DNA of 64,000 bases from an uncultured Clostridia bacterium (GTDB lineage: Bacteria; Bacillota; Clostridia; Christensenellales; Aristaeellaceae). This document shows positions 16,870 to 23,234 of this stretch, one piece after another. Made by a program: the position numbers and the translations under genes. The stretch covers positions 1 to 64,000 of the forward strand of contig CALVKT010000015.1 of assembly GCA_944333055.1 (NCBI GenBank), read 5' to 3'. The notes under the pieces were generated by a model, which was given only the letters and a program-made list of their open reading frames with translations, was not told the origin of the DNA and searched no databases. Position 1 is the stretch's first letter. Every line of letters starts with the position of its first letter.

Positions 16870-16884
16870 GCAGGATAATCCTGC
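16870..16884 (+). promoter_or_regulatory. Palindrome GCAGGAT-A-ATCCTGC before the DUF5665-lspA-rluD operon
   Basis: This perfect 7+1+7 inverted repeat lies 38 bp before the DUF5665 start. It may be an operator, but no clear -35/-10 pair could be assigned around it. Confidence 0.35.
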
Positions 16885-16921
16885 CGCTTTTCCAGCATGA
16901 TAGGCTGGGGGAGGGACGGCG

Positions 16922-17215
16922 ATGAATCCTTTCGATCTGGACTTTATCCTGCGCAGGTTTGAGCATCTGGCCCAGCGCCTGGAGCTGATGCATCTGGACG
17001 CGTTTCTTCGCTACGTGCAGGACTGGAAGCGGCGGCTTGCGCTCGACTTTCTGAGCGGCATCGCGCGCGGCCTCGGATTTTCGATCGGCTTTACGGTGCT
17101 GGGCGCGCTGCTGCTGTACATCCTGCGCAACATGGCGATGAGCAATCTGCCGGTGATCGGGCAGTTTCTGGCGGAACTGGTGCGCATCGTGGAGGTCAAT
17201 CTCGGAACGACATGA
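16922..17215 (+). CDS. Small DUF5665-type membrane protein
   Basis: The 97-residue protein starts after GGGAGGGA. It has a basic/amphipathic first half (LRRFEHLAQRLELMHLDAFLRYVQDWKRRL), a membrane helix at about residues 47-68 (GLGFSIGFTVLGALLLYILRN) and the segment LPVIGQFLAELVRIVE, which match the DUF5665 pattern common in Clostridia. The function is unknown. Its stop overlaps the lspA ATG (ATGA), so it is translationally coupled to lspA. Confidence 0.8.
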   Translation: MNPFDLDFILRRFEHLAQRLELMHLDAFLRYVQDWKRRLALDFLSGIARGLGFSIGFTVLGALLLYILRNMAMSNLPVIGQFLAELVRIVEVNLGTT

Positions 17216-17700
17216 GGAGACTTTGCGGCATATCCGTCCTGATCGCGGCGCTGGATCAGGCGATCAAGACGATTGTGCGCCTCTATCCGCCGGGCGCGGT
17301 GATCTTGGAGATGCCCGGCCTGCTTGCCATCACGCACAGCGTCAACACGGGCGCGGCGTTCAGCCTGTTTGACGGGCACACGGCGCTGCTTGCCGCGGTT
17401 TCGGCGGCGCTGCTGGGCGCGGTGTGCGCCTATGCGTGCCTGCGCCTGCGCCTGACGCGCGCGGCGCAGACCGCGCTTGCCTGTCTGCTGGGCGGCGGGC
17501 TGGGCAACCTGATCGACCGGATCGCGTTTTCCGGCGTGACGGATTACATTCGCCTGCTGTTTCTCGATTTTCCGATCTTCAATCTGGCGGATATCGCGAT
17601 TACGGCTTCTGTTGCGCTGCTGATGGCGCTGACGCTGACGGGCAGGCTGGAACAACCGATGGGAGAAGACGATGGACCAAAGGATCGAATTGACGGTTGA
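17212..17700 (+). CDS. lspA: Lipoprotein signal peptidase (SPase II)
   Basis: LspA cleaves the signal peptide of prolipoproteins after lipidation. The 162-residue protein has four membrane segments. The catalytic aspartates are in GGGLGNLIDRI and FPIFNLADIAI, and HSVNTGAAFSLF is the conserved periplasmic loop. Its end overlaps rluD by 29 bp, a common arrangement. Confidence 0.95.
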   Translation: MRRLCGISVLIAALDQAIKTIVRLYPPGAVILEMPGLLAITHSVNTGAAFSLFDGHTALLAAVSAALLGAVCAYACLRLRLTRAAQTALACLLGGGLGNLIDRIAFSGVTDYIRLLFLDFPIFNLADIAITASVALLMALTLTGRLEQPMGEDDGPKDRIDG

Positions 17701-18583
17701 TGCGCAGGACGACGGCGCGCGCATCGACGCCTACCTGCGCGCGCACACGGCGTTTTCGCGCTCGCGCGTCTCGGCGATGATGCTGGAAGGCGCCGTCTTT
17801 GTCGATGGGAAAGAGGTCGAAAAGCCGTCGCTCAAGGTGGCGGCGGGCCAGCGCGTGACGCTCGCCGTGCCCCGGACGCGGGAGACCGGGATCGTCGCGC
17901 AGGACATCCCGCTGGACATCCTGTATCAGGATGCGGATGTGGTGATCGTCAACAAGCCCTGCGGCATGGTGGTGCATCCGGCGGCGGGCAATGAGGACGG
18001 CACGCTGGTCAACGCGCTGCTCTATCACGTGCGCGATCTCTCCGGCATCGGCGGGGAGATGCGCCCGGGCATCGTCCATCGCCTGGACAAGGACACGTCC
18101 GGGCTGATCCTCATCGCCAAGAACGACGCGGCGCATGCGGCGCTCAGCGCGCAATTCAAGGCGCGCACGATGGAAAAGCACTATCGTGCCGTCGCCTATG
18201 GGCAATTCGGCGAGGAGCAGGGATTGATCGACGCGCCGATTGCGCGCCATCCGGTCGATCGCAAGAAGATGGCCATCGTGCCGGACGGCCGTCCCTCCCG
18301 GACAGAGTGGAAGGTGCTCGAACGGCTCAGAGGCGCGACGTATCTGGACGTGCACCTGCTCACCGGCAGAACGCATCAGATCCGCGTGCACATGCAGTCC
18401 ATCGGCCATCCGCTGCTGGGCGACCGCATCTACGCGCCGAACATCAGGCTGAGCGTGCAGATTCCCCGGCTGATGCTCCACGCCTACAGCCTCTCCTTCA
18501 CGCATCCGGCCACCGGGGCGCAGATGACGCTCCTGGCGCCGCTGCCGGAAGCCTTTGAAAAGACGATTCAAAAGCTGAGATAA
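17672..18583 (+). CDS. rluD: RluD-family 23S rRNA pseudouridine synthase
   Basis: The 303-residue protein has an N-terminal S4 domain (about 12-75) and the pseudouridine synthase domain with the catalytic aspartate in HRLDKDTSGLILIAK near residue 139, VNKPCGMVVHP and the C-terminal RTHQIRVHM. This family modifies large-subunit rRNA uridines; the exact target (RluD-type or RluA-type) cannot be read from sequence alone. It overlaps lspA by 29 bp and ends in a terminator. Confidence 0.93.
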   Translation: MDQRIELTVDAQDDGARIDAYLRAHTAFSRSRVSAMMLEGAVFVDGKEVEKPSLKVAAGQRVTLAVPRTRETGIVAQDIPLDILYQDADVVIVNKPCGMVVHPAAGNEDGTLVNALLYHVRDLSGIGGEMRPGIVHRLDKDTSGLILIAKNDAAHAALSAQFKARTMEKHYRAVAYGQFGEEQGLIDAPIARHPVDRKKMAIVPDGRPSRTEWKVLERLRGATYLDVHLLTGRTHQIRVHMQSIGHPLLGDRIYAPNIRLSVQIPRLMLHAYSLSFTHPATGAQMTLLAPLPEAFEKTIQKLR

Positions 18584-18584
18584 T

Positions 18585-18608
18585 GCCGCCTTTGCGCGGC
18601 TTTTCTTT
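18585..18608 (+). terminator. Terminator of lspA-rluD
   Basis: GCCGC (18585-18589) pairs with GCGGC (18596-18600) and runs into TTTTCTTT. Confidence 0.75.
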
Positions 18609-18684
18609 GTATTGCCAGCATGCTTTGCGCGGCCCCGGCGAAGGATAGCAGCAGGCTCACTGCGGGAGAAACGGGGAGGATGCC

Positions 18685-19173
18685 ATGATCAGGATGAGCG
18701 CCTTGCGCAATGACCCGGTGATCTGCTGCAACCGGCAGATCGGCCTTTTGCAGAGCATCAGCCTGGACGCCGCGCGAAAAAGGGTGAATGCGCTGGTCGT
18801 CGCCTGCGGCATACGCGGGAAGCGGGTGGTGCTGCCGCAACAGGTGTCTGCGATCGCCGACGGATTTATCCTTGCAGATCGGGTGGAGCGCTATGCGCGC
18901 GACCGTGAGACGGCGGTCAGCCCGTTTGTTCGGGACACGACGGGCCTGCTGGCGGGCTGCGTGACGGACTATGCCATCGACGAGCGGACGCTTCGCGTGC
19001 TGGCGGTGGAGATCATGCCGGGATACTGGCCCGCGCGGAGCCGAAGGCGGATCTGGGTCTATGCCTATCGCAGCGCGGACGGGGAAAACGGCGATTTGAT
19101 CGTGCCGGCTTCCCTGGGCAGTGAGCTGATGTTTTCAAGGGGAGGGGAAACGAGATGCGCGTATCCACCATGA
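18685..19173 (+). CDS. PRC-barrel-like protein
   Basis: The 162-residue protein starts after GGGGAGG. It appears to contain two PRC-barrel-like beta units, residues about 1-75 (QIGLLQSISLDAARKRVNALVV... RGKRVVLPQQVSAI) and 80-150 (TTGLLAGCVTDYAIDERTLRVLAVEI ... LIVPASLG). In Firmicutes such proteins resemble YlmC/YrrD, of which some are sporulation-linked. It overlaps the next small gene by 19 bp, so the two are likely made together. The family call is by pattern only. Confidence 0.55.
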   Translation: MIRMSALRNDPVICCNRQIGLLQSISLDAARKRVNALVVACGIRGKRVVLPQQVSAIADGFILADRVERYARDRETAVSPFVRDTTGLLAGCVTDYAIDERTLRVLAVEIMPGYWPARSRRRIWVYAYRSADGENGDLIVPASLGSELMFSRGGETRCAYPP

Positions 19174-19316
19174 AAGGAATGGCCGCAGGCGGACTGCTCG
19201 GCTTGACCGTCGGCGCGGGGCTGATGATGACGCCGCAGGGCAAGCGAATGAAGCGCGTGCTGGCGAAAAACGGGCCGCAGTTGGCCAGGCAGGTCGCGGC
19301 GTGCTGGGTCGGGTAA
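19155..19316 (+). CDS. Small (53-residue) YtxH-like membrane peptide
   Basis: This short ORF (ATG 19155, TAA 19314-19316) has a strong AAGGGGAGGGGAAA ribosome site and overlaps the end of the PRC-barrel gene. The product begins MRVSTMKGMAAGGLLGLTVG and has a Gly-rich membrane helix (residues about 9-25) and a basic tail (PQGKRMKRVLAKNG), like small YtxH/DUF-type proteins of Firmicutes. The function is unknown. Confidence 0.65.
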   Translation: MRVSTMKGMAAGGLLGLTVGAGLMMTPQGKRMKRVLAKNGPQLARQVAACWVG

Positions 19317-19326
19317 GGCCGGAAGT

Positions 19327-19358
19327 GGGGAAGGCTCGCGGAGCTTTCCCTCTCTTTT
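19327..19358 (+). terminator. Terminator after the PRC-barrel/small peptide pair
   Basis: GGGGAAGGCTC pairs with GAGCTTTCCC across a GCG loop (one G-U pair), followed by TCTCTTTT. Confidence 0.65.
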
Positions 19359-19374
19359 GTATGGGGGCGAAGCG

Positions 19375-20421
19375 ATGAGGATCTTGAAAGCGATGGCCTG
19401 CGCGCTCGGCGCGCTGGCGCTTGGCATCTACGTCTACCGGCGCAGGCATGCGCTGCTGGGCATCGCGGCGGTGTTCGCCTTTGCCGTCGCCTTCACGCTG
19501 CTGCTCTCGCCCGTCTGCCGCCTGCTGGAGCGGCGCGGCCTGCGCGCGTCGCTGGCCGCCGCTGCGGCCGTCTGCGGCTTTCTGCTGATCGCGCTGCTCG
19601 CCGTTTCGGCGTTTGTGCCGTATCTGGTCGCACATTCCATCGAGCTGATCCGCCGCAACGCGCCGACGCTCACGGCGGTTTTGCAGCAGGTGGGCGCGTT
19701 TGTGGAGCAGGCGGGGCTGCACAGCGCGGACGGCTCCGGCATCGGCGAGGTGATCACCGGCGCGGTCAGCAGCCTGTCGGCGTTCGCTGCGCGGGGCAGC
19801 ATGGCGTTTGCCGCGCAGACGGGCCGCATCCTGTTTGCACTGGTGCTCGCCTATTATCTGCTGCGCGAGCGCAGGCTGATCGGCGGGCATCTGCTGCTGG
19901 TCGTGCCGCCGGCGTGGCGCATGCCGGCGCTCTCCATGCTGCGCGGGTGCAGAAATGCGATCATGGGGTACGTTTCCGGCATGCTCAAGACGAGCGCGTT
20001 TGTGAGTCTGGCGACGTATCTGGGATTGCTGCTGCTGGGCGTGCCGGATGCGCTGCTGCTCGCGCTGTTCATGGGCATCTTTGAGATCTTGCCCTACGTC
20101 GGGCCCGTGCTGGGCGCCGTGCCGATTCTGCTGAGCAGCATCCCGCAGGGCTTGCAGCAGACGCTGCTCGCCCTCGGACTGGTGGTGCTCGTGCAGCAGG
20201 TGGAGGGCAATTTCATCAGCCCGTACTTCACGGCCTCCAGCACGTCGATTCACCCGCTGGCGGCGATCGTGAGCGTGTTTGTGATGGGCAGCCTGATGGG
20301 CGTCTGGGGCATCCTGCTGGCCGTGCCGCTGGTGGTGACCGTGCGCAGCGCGCTCTGGTCCGTGCGCCAGGCGCGCGCGGCCGCGCCTGCGGCTGGAAAT
20401 AATTCTGCGGCAGGAGATTGA
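19375..20421 (+). CDS. AI-2E family (PF01594) permease
   Basis: The 348-residue protein starts at ATG 19375 behind GGGGGCGA; an upstream in-frame TTG sits in the terminator and is rejected. It has about seven membrane segments. The C-terminal stretch with GIFEILPYVGPVLGAVPILL, QQVEGNFISPYF and SIHPLAAIVSVFVMGSLMGVWGILLAVP is diagnostic of the AI-2E family (YdiK/YrrI/PerM). Members export autoinducer or act as Na+/H+ antiporters; the substrate here is unknown. In Bacillus, yrrI also lies just upstream of yrrL/yrzL/yrrK, as here. Confidence 0.9.
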   Translation: MRILKAMACALGALALGIYVYRRRHALLGIAAVFAFAVAFTLLLSPVCRLLERRGLRASLAAAAAVCGFLLIALLAVSAFVPYLVAHSIELIRRNAPTLTAVLQQVGAFVEQAGLHSADGSGIGEVITGAVSSLSAFAARGSMAFAAQTGRILFALVLAYYLLRERRLIGGHLLLVVPPAWRMPALSMLRGCRNAIMGYVSGMLKTSAFVSLATYLGLLLLGVPDALLLALFMGIFEILPYVGPVLGAVPILLSSIPQGLQQTLLALGLVVLVQQVEGNFISPYFTASSTSIHPLAAIVSVFVMGSLMGVWGILLAVPLVVTVRSALWSVRQARAAAPAAGNNSAAGD

Positions 20422-20446
20422 AACCGAACAGAGGATCGTGTATAAT
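20418..20446 (+). promoter_or_regulatory. Promoter for ireB-ruvX
   Basis: TTGAAA (20418-20423), 17 bp and TATAAT (20441-20446) form a near-consensus promoter whose -35 overlaps the stop of the permease. Confidence 0.88.
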
Positions 20447-20480
20447 AAAATCTGCGAACTTATTGTAGGGGGGACGCGCC

Positions 20481-20741
20481 GTGATCAATTCGGATATGGG
20501 GACGCAGCACTTTAAGACCATCAGTGAAAACCCGCAGGACGCACAGACCATCCTGCTGTGCGTGTATCACGCCCTGTCTGCGAAGGGATACGATCCGATC
20601 ACGCAGATCGTAGGCTATCTGATCAGCGGAGATCCGACGTACATCACCAGCTATCAGAACGCGCGCTCGCTCATCTGCCGCATTGACAGGGACGAGCTGC
20701 TCGAAGAGCTGGTGCAGTTCTATATCTCCAAAAACGTCTGA
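20481..20741 (+). CDS. ireB: IreB family regulatory phosphoprotein
   Basis: IreB (UPF0297/YrzL) is a small phosphoprotein, a substrate of the PASTA kinase/phosphatase pair IreK/IreP in enterococci, where it tunes cell-wall stress resistance. The 86-residue protein starts at GTG 20481 after GGGGGGA, with the family pattern [29 protein letters not shown]. It is 10 bp before ruvX, the conserved Firmicute gene order. Confidence 0.93.
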   Translation: MINSDMGTQHFKTISENPQDAQTILLCVYHALSAKGYDPITQIVGYLISGDPTYITSYQNARSLICRIDRDELLEELVQFYISKNV

Positions 20742-20751
20742 GGTGCGGCGC

Positions 20752-21459
20752 ATGAACGAAAGATGGGTCGCGCTGGACGTGGGCGACCGCCGTATCGGCA
20801 TTGCGGTGAGCGATCCGCTGGGCATCACCGCGCAGCCGGTTGAGACGTACACGCGCGTGGGCTACGGCCCGGATGTGCGCCACATCGCGCAGCTTGCGCA
20901 GCACTACGAAACGACGCGGATCCTCTGCGGCCTGCCGCGCAACATGGACGGCACGCAGGGCTTTCAGGCCGGGAAGGTGAAGGAATTTGCCGCGAAGCTG
21001 GAGGAAGCCGGGCTGAGCGTCGCGTATTACGACGAGCGCATGACGACCGTGCTCGCGGAGGATGCGCTGCTGGAGGCGAACATGCGCCGCGAAGACCGCA
21101 AGAAGAAGGTCGACATGGTCGCGGCGGTGATGATCCTGCAATCGTACCTGGACGCAAACGCCGCCGCCCGCGCACGGGACGAACAGGAAGAAGACCCGCA
21201 GGAGGACGGCATGCTTGAGATGGAGGATGAGGACGGCAATCCGATTCGCTTCTATCTGAGTGCGTCGATCCCGTATGCGGGCGAGGAATACGTGCTGCTG
21301 ACATGCGTGGAGGACACGCAGGACATGGCGAGAGACGAAAGCTGCATCATGCGCCTGACCGTGGACGGCGAGGGGCAGGCCTGCTATCAATCGCTGGAGG
21401 ATGAGGCGCTGATCGCCGCGGTCTACGAGGCGTATCTGGCGCAGAGCGAAGAGGGATAA
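20752..21459 (+). CDS. ruvX: RuvX (YqgF) fused to a DUF1292 domain
   Basis: RuvX is an RNase H-fold nuclease for pre-16S rRNA processing and proposed Holliday-junction work. Residues 1-138 are a complete RuvX (ALDVGDRRIGIAVSDPLG, ILCGLPRNMDGTQGFQ, YDERMTT). An acidic linker (DEQEEDPQED) leads to residues about 150-232, which match the DUF1292/YrzB fold (LEMEDEDGNPIRFYL, GEEYVLLTCVED, EDEALIAAVYEAY). In most Firmicutes these are separate neighbouring genes. Here they form one 235-residue protein. The start is ATG 20752; the upstream frame lies in ireB. Confidence 0.88.
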   Translation: MNERWVALDVGDRRIGIAVSDPLGITAQPVETYTRVGYGPDVRHIAQLAQHYETTRILCGLPRNMDGTQGFQAGKVKEFAAKLEEAGLSVAYYDERMTTVLAEDALLEANMRREDRKKKVDMVAAVMILQSYLDANAAARARDEQEEDPQEDGMLEMEDEDGNPIRFYLSASIPYAGEEYVLLTCVEDTQDMARDESCIMRLTVDGEGQACYQSLEDEALIAAVYEAYLAQSEEG

Positions 21460-21483
21460 GCCGGTCATATCGAAAGGAAGCAT

Positions 21484-21873
21484 ATGGCACGATCATTTGA
21501 AGAAGACGACCGCTTTGACGGCGAATGGGTGGAAATCTGCGACATGGAGGGGCGCCGGGCGTCCCTGCGCCATCTGGCCACCATCCGCCTGGGCAAAAAG
21601 ACATACGTGCTGCTGGGCACGGAGCGCGAGGACGCGCTGGAGCGCGGCGAGCTGATGCTCCTGCGCGAGGATCAGACCGTCGACGGCGCGCAGGAATACG
21701 TCGTCGCGCGCGACGAAGGCGAGATCGAGCGCGTCGTGGGCGAGTTCGCGGCCCATCTGATGGCGGAAGACATGTCCATGGCGCAGGACGACGGGCAGAT
21801 GGTGGAAACCTGCGGCTGCACGCATCGCTTTGGCGAGTTTTGCTACTGCGACGACCCGGCGTATCTGCAATGA
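21484..21873 (+). CDS. Second DUF1292-like protein with a C-terminal Cys/His cluster
   Basis: The 129-residue protein begins after CGAAAGGAAGC. Residues about 14-95 resemble DUF1292 (VEICDMEGRRASLRHLATIRLGKKTYVLLG then REDQTVDGAQEYVVARDEGEIERVVGEF). The tail CGCTHRFGEFCYCDD carries four Cys and one His, a possible metal site that is not part of the usual domain. It follows the RuvX-DUF1292 fusion, so the operon carries two DUF1292 copies. The function is unknown. Confidence 0.7.
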   Translation: MARSFEEDDRFDGEWVEICDMEGRRASLRHLATIRLGKKTYVLLGTEREDALERGELMLLREDQTVDGAQEYVVARDEGEIERVVGEFAAHLMAEDMSMAQDDGQMVETCGCTHRFGEFCYCDDPAYLQ

Positions 21874-21877
21874 AGGC

Positions 21878-21906
21878 TTGCCATCCCGCGAAAAATCGTG
21901 TATAAT
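21878..21906 (+). promoter_or_regulatory. Promoter for the pheST T-box transcript
   Basis: TTGCCA (21878-21883), 17 bp and TATAAT (21901-21906) predict a transcript starting near 21913. Confidence 0.85.
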
Positions 21907-21912
21907 ACACGC

Positions 21913-22154
21913 TAAAGGCGAAGAATGAGACAATGCCCGGCTGCGGCGGCCTTTCAGAGAGCGCGGAACGAGGCTGCAATTCCGCGCAGGACGCTTCGGG
22001 AAATTCACTCAGGAGCTGCCCCGTTGACAGGTAGGCGGGGACGGTCGATCCGTTATCCAGTCAAAGGCCTGACAGCGCGCAGCGCACAGGGCGAACACCG
22101 GGTGGTACCACGGGGAAATACAGCCTCGTCCCTTTTGCGGACGGGGCTTTTTTT
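21913..22154 (+). promoter_or_regulatory. T-box riboswitch (phenylalanine) before pheST
   Basis: The leader of about 240 nt ends with the T-box sequence GGGTGGTACCACGG (22100-22113); its TGGT bulge would pair with ACCA, so it wants a tRNA with discriminator A, as tRNA-Phe has. A candidate Phe specifier TTC lies at 22004-22006 in AAATTCACTC, in the expected half of Stem I. Uncharged tRNA-Phe should form the antiterminator and switch on pheS-pheT. Confidence 0.93.
22122..22154 (+). terminator. T-box regulated terminator
   Basis: AGCCTCGTCC (22122-22131) pairs with GGACGGGGCT (22139-22148) and runs into seven T. It competes with the T-box antiterminator. Confidence 0.92.
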
Positions 22155-22181
22155 GATCATTGAAGGAGGGTTTTACTCGAT

Positions 22182-23216
22182 ATGGAGATGCAAGAACAAC
22201 TGCGCAAAATCCAGGAGGAGGCGCTGGCGCAGCTCGCGCAGATCGACGACAAGGCCGGTCTGGACGCGCTGAAGCTGAGGCTGATGGGCAAGAAGGGCGA
22301 GCTGACGCTGCTGCGCCGCTCGATGGGCCAGATCCCCGCGGAGGATCGCCCGAAGGCCGGCCAGATGATCAACGAGGTCGTCGCCGCGCTGACCGCGCAG
22401 ATGGACGCGCTGGATGAGAGGCTCAAGGCGCGGGAGCAGGAGAAGAAGCTCGCGCGCGAGGCGATTGACGTCACCGAGCCGCGCAAGCATACGCCCATCG
22501 GCATGCAGCACCCGATTTCGCTGGTGCAGGATCAGATGCTGGGCGTCTTTACCAGCATGGGTTTTGACGTGGTGGAAGGCCCGGAGGTCGAGTACGATCT
22601 GTACAACTTCGAGCTGATGAACATCCCCAAAAATCACCCGGCGCGCGACGCGCAGGACACGTTCTACATCGAGGACAACGTCGTGCTGCGCACGCACACC
22701 TCGCCCGTTCAGGCGCGCACGATGCTCACGCGCAAGCCGCCGATTCGCATCGTCTGTCCGGGCCGCGTGTACCGCGCCGACGAGGTGGACGCCACGCACT
22801 CCCCGGTCTTCCATCAGATGGAAGGCCTGGTCGTCGGCGAGGATGTCACCATGGCCGACCTCAAGGGCACGCTCGACGCGTTTGCGCAAAAGCTCTTTGG
22901 CCAGGACGTGACCACGCGCTTCCGCCCGTCCTTCTTCCCGTTCACCGAGCCGTCCGCCGAGGTCGATCTGACCTGCGTCAACTGCCACGGCAAGGGCTGC
23001 CGCGTCTGCAAGGGCACAGGCTGGATCGAGGTGCTCGGCGCGGGCATGGTCAACCCGAAGGTGCTGGAGATGTGCGGCATCGACAGCAGGAAGTACAGCG
23101 GCTTTGCCTTCGGCGTGGGGCTGGAGCGCATTGCCATGCTGCGCTACGGCATCACGGATATGCGCGCCCTGTTTGAAGGCGACGTGCGTTTCCTGTCGCA
23201 GTTCCGCGACGACTAA
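22182..23216 (+). CDS. pheS: Phenylalanyl-tRNA synthetase alpha subunit
   Basis: PheS is the catalytic subunit of the alpha2-beta2 enzyme that charges tRNA-Phe. The 344-residue protein begins after GAAGGAGGG, has an N-terminal coiled-coil (residues about 1-90) that binds tRNA, and class II synthetase motifs, including DTFYIEDNVVLRTHTSPVQ, GRVYRADEVDATHSPVFHQMEG and the C-terminal GFAFGVGLERIAMLRYG. It is cotranscribed with pheT, 18 bp away. Confidence 0.97.
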   Translation: MEMQEQLRKIQEEALAQLAQIDDKAGLDALKLRLMGKKGELTLLRRSMGQIPAEDRPKAGQMINEVVAALTAQMDALDERLKAREQEKKLAREAIDVTEPRKHTPIGMQHPISLVQDQMLGVFTSMGFDVVEGPEVEYDLYNFELMNIPKNHPARDAQDTFYIEDNVVLRTHTSPVQARTMLTRKPPIRIVCPGRVYRADEVDATHSPVFHQMEGLVVGEDVTMADLKGTLDAFAQKLFGQDVTTRFRPSFFPFTEPSAEVDLTCVNCHGKGCRVCKGTGWIEVLGAGMVNPKVLEMCGIDSRKYSGFAFGVGLERIAMLRYGITDMRALFEGDVRFLSQFRDD

Positions 23217-23234
23217 GGTGGGAGGGAGAAGACA

